Part shown: in pieces, positions 31,490-43,200 of the stretch | How the letters are laid out: each line of letters starts with the position of its first letter | Numbering within the stretch: position 1 is the stretch's first letter | Source of the DNA: Ascarosepion bandense | Taxonomy: Eukaryota; Mollusca; Cephalopoda; Sepiida; Sepiidae | Assembly (NCBI GenBank): GCA_037127315.1 | Contig: JBBBDQ010000347.1 | Span: 226,001-290,000 of the forward strand | DNA length: 64,000 bases | Direction of reading: 5' to 3' | Translations under genes and position numbers: made by a program | The notes under the pieces: generated by a model | Databases searched by the model: none | Seen by the model: only the letters and a program-made list of their open reading frames with translations | What the model was told of the DNA's origin: nothing

Positions 31490-32605
31490 TTCCTTCAGGT
31501 GGTAGGCGATCATGGCCCTTCACTTTCCTCTATCCTCTGTTGCTCTTAATATTCCTTCTTTTGTCATTCCGCTTAATCTCCGTTCCACCATCCATCCGTT
31601 TATGTCCATCGTTCGCTACTTTCTCCTGTCCCTCTTTATCTCTATTCGTCTCGTAAGCATCAGGTTCTCCAAGCTCTTTTTTCCTTATTACATATCCCAA
31701 AAACTTCAGCCGTCTTTTTCTGATGTTTAAGTATCAGTTTCCTTTTAGTGTCAGTTCTCTCCAAAACTTCGCCATTGCTCGTGTGCTCTGTCCAAGGTAT
31801 CCTCAGCATAATTCCGTAGAACCACATTTTGGTTATGGACCTGGGCATGACAGTAAACTGCATCCTGCAGCAAAGCATCTGATTTGGAGGTATTGAGGAG
31901 CATGGAACCACATTTTAATTGTGGTTGTTTCCAGCTCCACCCTGAAACGGAGTGGTAGCACCTGTTAGGGTTCTAGCTATGGGTTAATAGTTAACCACAC
32001 AAACGGGGGTCAAAACACTATGTAAGTACAAACATGCACTTGTGTAGAAATATATACATAACATAGACTTTTATAGAAAAATATATATTTTTGAAGGAAA
32101 AGATTTGCCAACAAATCATTTTTGAAGAAAGAATTCTTACCATAACACAGTTTTGAATGAAAAATAATCTCTGCAATAGATTTTTTAATACAAAAATAGA
32201 AGACATTTTCAGCTTTCTAAAATAAAAAGAATAAAAACAGAAAAAATATTTAAAATTTGACTAAATCAACCTTCTAATTATAACCGAACATTAAAAAAAA
32301 ATCAAAAGCAAATCCGCTAAGACCCCATCTGTTTGGCATTAAGTAACCCACAGAGGTTGATATGCCGTTAAACAAAACTCAAACTCAAACATATCATTTA
32401 TTTTATATCATTCCTTCAACTTGCTTATAATATTCAGCGTTTGATGTCATATTGAAGGAAATATATCACATGACAATCCAGTAATCTCTCCTTCGTTTCT
32501 AGCGAAATTTTCCTGTCTCTTAACACTCTACTGAACTTCCGGAATGCATCCCTGGTCTTGCCAATGTGCCTTCGGATCTTCAAATCGCACTTTCTGTCCT
32601 ACGAG
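31490..32605 (-). mobile_element. RTE LINE fragment with an internal insertion
   Basis: RTE tail at 31490-31832 (GGTAGGCGATCATGG, the GTGTGCTCTGTCCAAGG block), resuming at about 32438-32605 (TCATATTGAAGGAAATATATC, CGTTTCTAGCGAAATTTTCC, GCCTTCGGATC). Between them lie 0.6 kb of other DNA, ending in a SINE-tail-like CCGTTAAACAAAACTCAAAC near 32360-32395. A short RTE piece may also sit near 31910-31945. Confidence 0.65.
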
Positions 32606-32838
32606 GGTGAAAAAGACGAACATTAAAGAGGAAGGTAAAAAATCTATTTACACTTTGTCATAATTATTTCTAAATTATTATTATGGCAAGTTTTGTCGAA
32701 AACTTCAAATTATTAAAACTATCGAATCAGTGCCATAGTAGCAAGCATAATGCATTTTATATCTGACTGCACTTAAAGAAAATATTTGCATGCAAGTGTC
32801 TATCTTTTGTAAATCGGATGTCTTTCTTTTTTTACTGA
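32606..32838. other. No recognisable gene
   Basis: Short AT-rich interval before repeat H. Confidence 0.5.
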
Positions 32839-33352
32839 CTAGCAGTATAGCCCGGTGTTGCTCGGGTGTAATGAAAGCTTTAAAACTAATCCATGGTCCT
32901 GGAGTTCAGACTCAGCCTAAAGAATATTTGTGTGAAGTTTGGTGAGAAGTGGATAAAAATTGTGGATTTGTATAAAGGACATACAGACAGATAAACAGAG
33001 ACACACACAATCATCTTGCTTTTATATATATTATCGATTTTCTGCGCTATTGTAAGAACTGCAACCTTGAAACTTCTGAATATCGTTTCTTATGTCTTTG
33101 TCTATGAGTGTATCAAATTTGATTAAAATCGGACCACTCTTTCTATAACCCGATTTTTTCGATTATCGATTTTCAGTATTTATCGAGGGTACCTCGACAC
33201 AAGACGTAGCTAAGAACACTCGAAGACGCTTAAAGTACAACTGTGTAAATTTTCAAGAAAATCGGTTCAGCCGTTTCGGAGTCTATAGGTAACGGATACA
33301 GAGACACATACAGACACACACACACATACAGACAAAGTTTCATTTATAAATA
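32839..33352 (-). mobile_element. Repeat family H, third copy (reversed)
   Basis: Begins CTAGCAGTATAGCCCGGTG (reverse complement of the hairpin plus CTAG end) and ends CATTTATAAATAAA. Block order mirrors the two plus-strand copies. Confidence 0.65.
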
Positions 33353-33679
33353 AATTTATATATTCGACGTTCATTCGCAAGACTTCCTGAAATAGCATTG
33401 TAAACATCTCGCTTTCAATATGTTGAAGTCTTTCGCATATTATTAACATATTCCGTGTAAATAAAAACAAACAGCATTGGACTGTTTAGCTTAGCCAATA
33501 AAAGTTGATTTTAATGTTTTACCCATGATATTTTGCAAAGGAGAAAGGGTATGTGTGTAAGAAACATGCGTTATTTATCTTTTACTTTCACTGTAAGTAA
33601 GAAAGAAGAGATTATTACTGTTCTGAAACTATTGAAATTCTTCCTGATATCATATAAATGCAGCAATCCTCATCACCCT

Positions 33680-33952
33680 GTCTGTTGGTCAGTTAAGTAC
33701 CATATTTGATACACGCTTGGGCGATTATGTCCCGACAGAGACATGACTGACCGAGTAAAATGTAATCCCACAGTAGGTTACCATCACTTTCTTTAGTAGA
33801 TTGGTTGCCAACCAAACCTATAGAACCCAATCTGTCCTGTTTTTAACCCATAATTGGACAGAAGAGACGGATTAATATATTTTCCAAAAGTATTTGCGCT
33901 CCGCGATTTCTCGTTCCGAGCCGATATCCATTGAACCACAACGCTCATCCCT
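33680..33952 (-). mobile_element. tRNA-derived SINE, family A (internal deletion)
   Basis: Reversed copy from GTCAGTTAAGTACCATATTTG to CCGAGCCGATATCCATTGAACC. About 35 bp are missing between GTATTTGCGCT and CCGCGATTTC, removing the segment just after the B box. Confidence 0.85.
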
Positions 33953-34199
33953 CCATCACACTACAACGATAAAAAAATATCAAATACAAGCCACACTGCC
34001 TGAATTCCGTAAAATTATTTAATATCTATTCTTAATCATTATGGAATGAGCTGTAATAAAAGCGTGTTACTACTCACCGTACTTATTCAATCTTTACAGT
34101 GAAGCAATCATGTGTTAATTAAAAAATAATCCGACCAGCATTTATTATTGACATACACAATATTAACAGCATAAGATATAAAAATAACACAATGATTCT

Positions 34200-34480
34200 C
34201 TTTAATCGATTCACAACAAACAAAGCAATACTGCCACTGGTGCAGAGGGGGTTACAAGAGAAAAGAGCGAAAAGAAAGAGAAACAAGATACAGTGGGTGT
34301 GATGGAAACGATAAGAGAAAGATGCGAATGAAGGGTATAAATTAACGTTGCACTTGATTGTAGCTATCAGGGAAGCAGCTGTACTAGAAGGAGTTTGAAA
34401 GGAAGGAAGTGTTAGAAAAGAAATTAATAAAGGAGAAGAGGTGGTTACATTTGACTGTTTTCACTCTTCAGGAGCCCTGA
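34200..34480 (-). mobile_element. Jockey/CR1-like LINE (family J) 3' end
   Basis: Reversed 3' UTR and protein end: AAGCAATACTGCCACTGG (UTR), GATTGTAGCTATCAGGGAAG (the CFPDGYN codons reversed) and GGAGTTTGAAAGGAAGGAAG. Heavily decayed. Confidence 0.6.
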
Positions 34481-34828
34481 AAATATTTGTAGTTCGGACA
34501 GACGGTTAGCAGACATTGAAAGGAAACTACAAGAACTTCTACGAGCGATAGTAAAAGAGAACAAAAACAAATGATTAAACGTCGATAATAAGAAGAGAAA
34601 ATGCATGGGTGTCAGAAAGTTAGACAGCCAAAGATTATACGTGAGCTACGTGACTAAGTCAGCAAAATTATGCAAACTCAAATATCTAGGAGGATTTACA
34701 ATTTAGCGCGCCTTCAATCACATTCACACCGATAGAATGTGGTTGTCCACTGTCTTTTCTTCAAATATTTTCACGGATTATGTCCTAATAAGCTTCTTTC
34801 CCTGGTGCCCCTACCACATGAATTTGAG

Positions 34829-35121
34829 TCAGTTAATGTCATGCGTGAGACACAACTTCGGCGATCATACCTTGAAAAAGACATGTCTAGGCTTGATTTT
34901 CCCGCATTAGGTTGCCATTACTTCCTGCGTTATACTAGTTGCCAACCAAGGCTATAGAACCCAATCAGTCTTGCTATTTAACCGATATCTAATGGGATAA
35001 GATATGGAATAAAAAAAATTCCCAAGGGTATTTGCGCGTATGTAAATGCAACTAGAATTCGAACTCGGCTCGCCGATTTCTCGTTACGAGCCGATATGTA
35101 CTGCACTCCAACGTACATCCA
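34829..35121 (-). mobile_element. tRNA-derived SINE, family A, inside LINE J
   Basis: Reversed copy from GTCAGTTAATGTCATGCG to GAGCCGATATGTACTGCAC. GAATTTGAG on the left and ATAAATTTACTC on the right leave LINE-J codons on both sides. Confidence 0.85.
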
Positions 35122-35192
35122 TATATAAATTTACTCATGCTATTAGATTGACACCTAGGTTCTACTCTTTTATCGTCAAAATGGTCAAATAT

Positions 35193-35438
35193 TGTTATTG
35201 TGCCCTATCTAGAGGAATGGACTTTTCTTCCGTCAATAATTAATAACCTCCGTGATTTTCTGGGACGCAGTCTTGAGACAGTCTAGACGCAGCATTACTA
35301 TACCCTTCGGAATTATGCTTCTATTTTGCTGATTACTAACACTTTATCTTGTTTCTATTGTTCTATTATTCTAATACATTGTTTGAACCTACCTTCTTGT
35401 TTCCGTGTCTTACTTCCGGGACCAAGCAGGCCATAACA
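35193..35438 (+). mobile_element. LTR-retrotransposon LTR (solo or truncated)
   Basis: The 246-bp segment starts TGTTATTG and ends GCCATAACA, i.e. TGTTAT...ATAACA inverted ends. It is followed by AACTTGGCGACGAAG, resembling the TTGGCGACGA seen after LTRs of Ty3/Gypsy elements. It interrupts LINE J codons. No clear target duplication was found. Confidence 0.4.
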
Positions 35439-36139
35439 ATAACTACAACAACTTGGCGACGAAGATTTCGCCACAACAACTCTACAACAAATGTAACCTC
35501 CTCTTCTGCACCAGTTTCTTTTCTCGAATTTCGTGCCTGTGAAATCAACTTCTGTATATTTTCTCCCATGATAACTACAATCACCGATAAATTTAAATGC
35601 AACATCACTTGACATCTAGGTCACTAAGTCCCATCTACTTCCCTAAATCTCATCCACTCACCACCCTTTCTTCGGCATCTCCTGTAACCTGTTTTTTTTC
35701 CTGTGCTCACCAATGGCACACTTTCCTTGCTTCAGGTGAAATCATTGTATAAAAAAAATCTTAAATGAATATTAAAAGATGAGGGAAAATGCAAAACTGT
35801 AACCCGACGTCGCATTTGAATAGCAAAATGTCCGTACAAAAGCTAAGCAAAAAAATAAGAAACAGAAAAATATTGCTGGACTGCAATGTAATATCAGCTT
35901 TTCTATATGAAAGGGGATGTTTCCCATTATTCTCCCAGATAAAGGAAAAACATTGGGCAACATAAATCTCATTCTACAGTGAGATGCTGAGAATGCAATG
36001 GACAGAAAAGTTGAGCAAAGACGAAGGTTCAGCAGTAAGGAAACAAATTGTTCAATTCTAATTAGAATAAGAACGAGATAGTTGAAATTTCTAGGTCACA
36101 TAATGAGGAAAGAAAAGTTACAAAATTTGACATCCAAAA

Positions 36140-36722
36140 GCTATCTTCCTCTTCTTCCATGTGCCTTGTCCCTTCAGGACGTAGGCGATCATGGTTCTCC
36201 ACGTCTCCCTATCCCTTGTGACTCTTAGCATGTTTGCTTCTGTTACTCCTGGAAACCCCCGTTCCGTCATCCACCTGATCAGACCCTGCAAATATGTTAT
36301 CCGCTGCATTCCTCTGTCTCTCCTTCCTTCTATCTGACCGGTCAGTATCAGGTTCTCCAGGCTCTCTTTCCTCATTGCGTGTCCCAGGAACTTATGTTGT
36401 CTCTTCCTGAGGCTCAGTATTAATTTCCTTTTTGTTGCCATTCTTTCCAACACCTCATCGTTGCTTGCATGCTCAGTCCACGATACCCGCAGCATCCATC
36501 CACATTTCCACTGCTTCCAGTTTTGTCCTCATTTTCGATGATATTGTCCAGCATTCACTGACGTAGTGACATCACATAGCAATCCAGCACTCTTTTCCTT
36601 GTTTCTAGTGAAAATTTCCTGTGTGTTAGTACTTTACTCATCTTCTGGAACGCATCCTTTGCCATGCCAATTCGCCTTCGGATCTCTGTGTCGCAATTTC
36701 CATTGAAGATAAACTTTTTCAT
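36140..36722 (-). mobile_element. RTE LINE 3' end, recent copy
   Basis: Minus frame 36495-36118 reads LRVSWTEHASNDEVLERMAT, RKRQHKFLGHAMRKESLENL, EGRRDRGMQR and ends at YVLKGQGTWKKRK. This is close to the 28.65-kb copy. It lies tail-first against the plus-strand RTE relic ending at 36130. Confidence 0.85.
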
Positions 36723-37235
36723 AATGTGCCGTGTCTTTTCAAGCCGTAGGTGTTCATGACTTCTACTTGGCTCTGTTTCTTGTCGCTGTCAGCATTCTTT
36801 CTTTTTTTATCTCTCCCAAACTCCGATCCATCATCCATTTGGCCTATCGAGTAGGTCTCGCGCTGTTTTCCCCTGTCTCTCCTTTCCTCTATCCGTCCTT
36901 TGAGCATTAAATTTTCCAGGCTCTCCTTCATTATATATACCAGAAACCTAATTTGTCTCTTCCTTATGATAAGTATGAGTTTGCCCATAGTTTCCATCTT
37001 TTCCAACACCTCTTTGTTAGTCACGTGCTCAGTCCATGGTATCCTTCTGTAAAACCATATTGCTGCTGCCTCAAGCCTCTCTCTCATTCTAGATGTGTTC
37101 GTTCAATATTCGATACCATACAGAACAAAAGATATCACATAGAAATCCAGCATTCTCTTTTTTGCTTCCCATTAGATTTTCTTATCTTCAGTATTCTGGT
37201 TAGTTTTTGAAATGCGTCCTTGGTCATGCTAATGT
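36723..37235 (-). mobile_element. RTE LINE 3' end, second subfamily
   Basis: A second RTE tail immediately upstream: RRIPWTEHVTNKEVLEKMET, RKRQIRFLVYIMKESLENLM and EERRDRGKQR. It is more diverged than the preceding one and carries a frameshift after IGQMDDGS. Confidence 0.8.
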
Positions 37236-37754
37236 ATCTTTGGAAGGACAGAGAAAAGCAGATCTTAATCTCCATAACAAGATTGTACAACTAGCTGGCA
37301 CAACAGGGACTAGGAAAGATAACAAGAAAAGAAAAATGAACCAGTCCTACAATAGAGACGACATTGAGGTTAACCATGATTGGCCACCATGAAATAGCAC
37401 ATTGAATAAGAATATCTAACAAGGTTTATCAATTCAATTATTCAATATCCAATTATGTATTGAATAATTTATTATTTAATATTAATTATTTAATATCTAA
37501 TATTTACTTAATATTTAGTGAGAGATCAGCAATCCACCAAATTGACGACCACTCTTAGCTTAGATGATTAGGCGGGGAGATGATGGTCGAATCACTTCCC
37601 GCAGGTTCGAGACACGATACTTGAACTGTTCCAACCAACACTGACACCTGTGCACTTAACATGATATCATGTGTACTCAATGCGTCTCGTGAGGTAGAAA
37701 TACGCCTGGAAATATTAGTGAGTGCTCTCAAACCACAAAATATATGCCTACAGA
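37236..37754. other. Unassigned; possible tRNA-like remnant
   Basis: At 37555-37625 GGCGGGGAGATGATGG and GCAGGTTCGAGACACG resemble A- and B-box regions of a tRNA-derived SINE, but no repeat partner was found in the window. The rest is AT-rich. Confidence 0.3.
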
Positions 37755-38030
37755 TAGTGATGTTATTATTATTAGTAGTAGTATTAGTATTATCATTTCT
37801 GCTATGGTCACACTACCTACCAAGTCTGCGAGAAGACGTAATGTAGGTAGTTGTGTGTTGCTATGACTACATTTCATATTTTTTTTCTTAATCCTGTAAC
37901 CTTACTGGCGTTACAGAGACAAAGTTCTTCGTAGTGTGCGGGATGTACTCGTCAAGACAATTTTGGTATTTCTCTTGAACTGGAATTTCCAGAATTTATT
38001 TTCAATGTGTTGCTGTTTTTGTTTTGATCA
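37755..38030 (-). mobile_element. R4/Dong-type LINE 3' end fragment
   Basis: Matches the last coding codons and 3' UTR of the element at 57.6-61.5 kb: CACTACCTACCAAGTCTGCG, GGTAGTTGTGTGTTG, ACAGAGACAAAGTTCTTCG and TCCAGAATTTATTTTCAATG. The tail side (37765-37795) is a TAA/TAG-rich microsatellite. Confidence 0.75.
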
Positions 38031-38430
38031 TGTCAAACCTAGTATTGAGGCGCTCTCCATCTTTCCACGGAAATGGACTATTCGAATCACTATATAAAAT
38101 AGTAGTGATTATACCTCGACGAAGGAAGTCGAATGAGCGAGTCAGTGGGGTATTTCCGGTATTGCACCGGAAGTGTACTTCTAGTCAATCTATCACGTCT
38201 CTACGACGATACTGTATACTAATTACCTTGTTCTGTATTCTACCAATCCTCACCTCTTGTAAATACTTCTTTTTCCCGTCAATACACCTACTTTTATGCT
38301 ATTACGTTGTTTTGTATTATTGCACATAATTCTGTTACCCGACGTAACACTTAGCTTCTTATGACAGGTACTCTTCTTGTTTTCAAATTCCCATTTTTCT
38401 ATTTAGTTTTCCAGTTATTTATTGTTCGGT
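38031..38430. other. Possible LTR-like segment
   Basis: Has a TATA-like CTATATAAAATAG (38088) and ends near CGACGTAACA at about 38348. An opposing TGTCAAACC lies at the other end. No duplication of flanks and no internal region, so the call is weak. Confidence 0.22.
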
Positions 38431-38439
38431 AATTTGTTC

Positions 38440-38685
38440 AGTGCTCCTACAGTGAATACTGATGCCATATCTAACCGGGTGTTTCTTCTATCCACCTAGG
38501 GGTCCTTGACAAAATTCAACGGAGAATCTATAAAGTGATCGATCCCGACTTGGCAGCTCAGATACGGTCACTTTCTCCCCAGCACAATTTTGCTTGTTGT
38601 GTCTCTGCTACAAATACTTACACGACTTCTGCTCCGATAAACAAAGCTAATTGATGCCCCCTATATATGAATTTACTGAAGAAAA
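38440..38685 (+). mobile_element. Jockey/CR1-like LINE (family J) fragment
   Basis: Begins AGTGAATACTGATGCCATATC, contains AATTCAACGGAGAATCTATA and the SDKQS..DAPYI-type region. Truncated on both sides. Confidence 0.7.
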
Positions 38686-41470
38686 AAACCTTTTTCTAAA
38701 ATCAAGTGTTTTAAGTGAAAGATGTTACACATTTTACCCAATAGGAGTACTGTTTCCTCGATTAATGAATGCCAACTTTTTCCACATAGAGAAACGGCAA
38801 ATATTATCATAACATTATCAACTTACTGTCTTTGTTTCTCTCTCTCTTTCTTTCTTTACTTTTCAACTTAAATGTCCACAATTAATAGATGTTATTCTTT
38901 CATTTTTCTTTCTTTCTTTTTTCTTTCGTACTTTCATTCTTGCTTTTGTTTGTTCTATCCTTTCTTTATCTACTACACCAAAATTACTGCATGCATTTAT
39001 TTATTTAGTAGGTCTATGTCTTTATTTGAAAAATTCCAACCAAAAACAAATATGAATGCCAAAAAGTATCGAGGTGCATAAATTTGATTGTATTCCCTTA
39101 TTAACCAAAAGGAGGGTGTTAGCCAAGTCTCTCTTAACAAAACACAGATTCAAATACGCACCAACTTGTGGATCTGTAGGACGCTTTTACAACAAATTTA
39201 ACAAATTTAAAAAATTGTTACTTCTTTCTTACGTTGTAATAAACTGATGGCAAAATATCAAATAATTTTGATGGAATTGGGTTGTACCTTTCTTTTAATA
39301 ACCACTGTTTCATATTCAAAAGAAAAATGAATTTCACAAACAATACTTTTTGCTTTATCAGTGTTGTTCTTTTAAGATATTACCTTTAACCACCGTGTTC
39401 TCTCATTTTGATCATAGGTGAGGTAAAATACAAAAAAATTATTTTGTAAATAATAGTTACCATGACAACCTGTTACACAATATATTTTACCATTTTGAAA
39501 AACTGGATTTAAAACTATTAAGTTAAACTATTATTTTGTACGAATTGCATGGGGCTTCTAGAAGGTGTATCAACCTTATATTCTAAGGTTTAGGTGGTTT
39601 AGGATTCAGAAATAAGAATTTTAAAGTTTTTATAAATGTAGGTATTTGTCATTTTCCATCGTCTTAAAAACATTACATACTTCCAAAGGATTTCCAATTT
39701 GTTTCACTGGGTAAGGTCCGTTTTGCGTTGAAGTTAGATAGGAAATTGAGCCATCTTTATTAAAATTTTCGATAATCGTATTTATGAAGGGTTACAGATT
39801 GACCACCATAAACACGATTATCTAAACAAAACTAACTAGTTTTATAATTTTTCAATATGTTTTTATTAAATATTAAACTGATTAAGATGTTGTTTTACAT
39901 TTTTAACAAAAACGCGAGTAATATTAAGCATACATTTGTTTCAAAATCCGTGTGTAAATAATTACTTTTTAAAGCGCTGCTTGTTATGAAGAATAATATC
40001 ATAAAAAATATTAAATTAAGCTTGTATTCAGTTATTTTAAATGTCAAAACCTTTTAATATAGTACATTTTAAAGTAGCAGTACAATAACATACAAACATT
40101 GTTTTTTCTTTTAAGAACTGTATGAGCATATTTCAAATGTTATAAAAACAACTAATAATTCATTAAAATTTAATGTTTTCATCAAGATATTCGTTATTAT
40201 GATGAGTAAGAGCATAACGAAAAAAATTAAATTAGCATTACCTGAGAAACTTCTTAATATTTTTTATGACTTTTACTGTTTCTTTTAATCGAAAAAATGG
40301 CGATATTGATAAAACAAAAACGTCTTCTTTATATTTTTGTGGTATATTTTTAATAGTTGTAAAATATTAAGTTTACTGAATATAAATTTTGACATGAATA
40401 TTTGGATAAATTTTGTAAGAAGTATCATTTTTTATTAATTAGACAGTACAAATATTATCTGTGTTTTAAATATATTCTATTTGATAGAGAATGACAAAAA
40501 TTTATCATATTTTTAAAAGAAAATAATATGTATTTGTTTGCTTAAAGAGAAATATAAATTATTCATAAATATAAGTTTATATTTAGTATAGTCATTGTTG
40601 AAGAAAAATAGAATAGAGTAAATATGAATAAATTAAAGTTTTATTTTCATTGAGAAAATTCTTAATGGGTCTTGTTAATTTCGTACCAAAAGATGTATAA
40701 AGATAAAATATTGCAAGCTCAAATAAAATAAATAAACTATTTTTCAATGCCTTAAGAAACTTAATCCAAAATTTACAATTTCTTTAAAAAAAATAATTTC
40801 TTCATCCAAATCGAACAAGGGATTTTTGCGTGGTGTTAGTTGGCTCCCAGTGCTGTATAGGCCTGAGCTAAAAATCTCTTTGATTGAATTCACACCTTTT
40901 TATTTTTTTAATATTCAATATTGTCTATAATTTATTGATTACTCGTTGCATTATATAAATCTCTATTCTCCGATATATTTTCATGCTAAAATTTTCATGT
41001 GTTGATAACAGTAAAATGAAAATATCATTCGGAAGAAAAATATTAGCAAATGAATGACAAAATCATATTTCAAAAACAAGTTGACATAAGATGATCAGTG
41101 ATTAAAAAAAGGTATCTGCGTGGCTCACATGAAAGACCTGAAGAAATAAAACTACACTCTAAAAAACTTAAGTGTAAAGAAAGTTATTAATTAAGATATT
41201 CATTTTGCTTAGTAAATAATTTTATCTAAATGCAAATAACTATTTTATTCGTATAGATTATTAAAATAATTGAGAAGACAGTGAATAACGCTTGACATTG
41301 CAGTTAAATTTTAGAAATCACGGTTGACTAGAAAGTAAGAAACGGTAAGAGATTTCTACAAGTGAGAAATACGAGAAAGGAAACTGTTAACATAAACATA
41401 CGGTTAAATCTAGCCCATTCAACCGTAAATTAATAAGACCTCACCGTCAATCTAATGCAGCGCGTCTTCT
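38686..41470. other. AT-rich region without genes
   Basis: A pyrimidine-rich tract lies at 38825-38960 (TTTCTTTC, TCTCTC). Otherwise nothing recognisable over 2.7 kb on either strand. Confidence 0.5.
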
Positions 41471-41471
41471 T

Positions 41472-42330
41472 CATCTACGTGCCTTGTCCTTTCAGGACGT
41501 AGGTGATCATGCCTTTCTACGTCTCCCTATCCCTGGTAGCTCTATGTCCTGTTATATCACGCAAGCCCAGTTCTGTCATCTACCTGTTCAGGGCCTTCAA
41601 ATATAATATTCACTTCTTTCCCCTGTCGCATGTTCTCTTCTAATGGCCTGTTAGCATCAGGTTTTCCAAATCCTCCTTCCTGATTGCATGTTCCAGGAAC
41701 TTTACCTATCTCTTCCTGATGCTCAGTATTAATTTCCTTTTCGTTCCCATCATTTCCAAAATCTCATCTTTGCTCACATGCATGATCTATGATTTCTGCA
41801 GCATCCTTCTTTAGAACTATATTTAAATTGCTTCAAATTTTTCCTTCATCTTTAATGATATTGTCCAGAATTCACTGCCATATTGAAGGACTGACATCAC
41901 GTAGCAATCCGGTACACTTTTCTTTGTTTCTAGGAAAATTTTCCAGTTTCGTAATACTCTACTCAACTTCTAGAACGTGTCCTTCACCATGCCAGTTCGA
42001 CTTCGAATCTCTGTGTCGCACTGTTCGTCTTTTGTTAGAACACTTCCTAGATTTTTAAATTTTTGTACCGGCTACATTTTAATACCCCCCAACATATATT
42101 TGGCACTTTGGAATACTGATGACCATGCATTCGGTTTTCTTGAATTTATTTGTAGTCCTTTCTTGTCACTCTTTTCAGCTTCCTTCTATAGGTCTTGTAG
42201 TTTCATTTCCGTATCTGCTATCAGTATTGTATTATCTGCATACCTCATGTTGTTCAGGTTGTGACTTCCGATGACAAATCCTGCCATAACATCTAGTGTT
42301 CTCAGAATAGTCTCCCTGTACAAGTTAAAT
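41472..42330 (-). mobile_element. RTE LINE 3' fragment
   Basis: Collinear with 28.67-29.55 kb: CCTTTCAGGACGTAGGTGATCATG, GTTCCAGGAACTTTACC, ATTGAAGGACTGACATCACG, ACACTTCCTAGA and GTCTTTCTTGTCACTC; truncated at CAAGTTAAATTTATTAAA. Multiple frameshifts. Confidence 0.8.
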
Positions 42331-42639
42331 TTATTAAATTCCAGATACTCCAAAGGAGAATTCATAAAAAAAATTACTATTCAATATTTATATAAAAGCT
42401 ATAAGAAAGCTGTCTTGCAACAGAGGAAATGTGACTACAGCTGATATCCCAGGTCAAGATCAATGACATTTTATAAGTATCTCAATTTTCATAGGAAATC
42501 TATCACAAATCATTCTAATGCTTATTCTTTGGTTGAGATTTTCAGTTTTCTGCAGAGGAAGCATCTGTTCCTCAGTCGTAATTTTACTACACATTTTCAG
42601 AATTAGTTTTATGCTTATTTTCAGGAAGTTGCAAGATTA
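42331..42639. other. No recognisable gene
   Basis: AT-rich interval between the RTE fragment and the inverted-repeat element. Confidence 0.5.
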
Positions 42640-42658
42640 AAAGTTTCTTAACGTTTAG

Positions 42659-42689
<31 letters not shown>

Positions 42690-43200
42690 TAAACGTTAAG
42701 AAACATCTAATCTTTTTGTATATATATATTGTTTCTAAACATATACTGTTAAATATAAAAGACAATGAATGTCTATCATGTTTAATTATGAGCCGTTCTA
42801 AACATAGTATGTTGGCTTTTATTTTAGATGAAAATAAAGACAAAATTTCTCCAACATCTGGATAATTTTTATTAAGTTGATTTTAAGCTTTCGGCTCACA
42901 TGAGCCATCTTCAGAGAGGCTACAAGGACATTAACGCAAAAACATCCACCGTCAGCGACGATTTTATTTTGTGTTGACATAAAAATCTGCTAAGCAATGG
43001 CAACAGTTACCAAAATAGCAAATGTTGGAGAATTTTTGTCTTTATTTTCAACTGAAATTAAAGTCAAAATACGATGTTTAGAACGGCTTGTGATTAAATA
43101 TAACAGACATTCATTTTCTCTTATATTTAACAGTATATGTTTAGAAAATTATCCCCTGCCTCGATACACTATATATATATATATATATATAGTATTTTGC
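42640..43200. mobile_element. Inverted-repeat element, probably Penelope-related terminal structure
   Basis: Arms 42727-42858 and 43022-43150 are reverse complements (TTCTAAACATATACTGTTAA ... TTTCTCCAACAT pairs with TGTTGGAGAATTTTT ... TTAACAGTATATGTTTAGAAA). The 160-bp centre contains, on the minus strand, CTGAAGATGGCTCATGTGAGCCGAAAGC-type sequence (42887-42914): a CTGANGA, a GGCTC/GAGCC hairpin and GAAA. Hammerheads in PLE terminal repeats are known from the literature, but a cleavage strand was not found here. On the left, a 16-bp hairpin (GTTTCTTAACGTTTAG, 42643-42703) encloses a TA tract. Confidence 0.6.

Larger units (their letters stand above)
34716..35765 (+). mobile_element. Jockey/CR1-like LINE (family J) with nested SINE and LTR
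   Basis: LFFKYFHGLCPNKLLSLVPLPHEFE is readable at 34750-34828. The LINE resumes after the SINE with FTHAIRLTPRFYSFIVKMVK (35125-35190) and after the LTR with the ..TTTCTCGAATTTCGTGCCTGTG block. The 3' UTR ends CATTGTATAAAAAAAA at 35765. Confidence 0.65.
34055..36130 (+). mobile_element. RTE LINE (plus strand), shattered by later insertions
   Basis: Three collinear pieces of one decayed RTE protein: 34055-34200 (FNLYSEAI, then NINSIRY, RT motifs B-C region), about 34485-34715 (DIERKLQELL ... KLKYLGGFTI) and 35766-36130 (LKDEGKCKT, RRRI, ETEKYCWTAM, then EMLRMQWTEK). The gaps are filled by LINE J in minus orientation (34200-34480) and in plus orientation (34716-35765), the latter holding a SINE and an LTR. 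Pieces are in the correct order relative to the copy at 28.65-30.8 kb. Confidence 0.7.

Noticed and set aside
35355..35615. Overlapping frames on both strands in the LTR/LINE region
   Set aside because: They cross the LTR boundary and the LINE J end; no consistent protein.
37555..37625. Possible tRNA gene
   Set aside because: B-box-like GGTTCGAGAC is present, but no cloverleaf with a plausible acceptor stem could be drawn.
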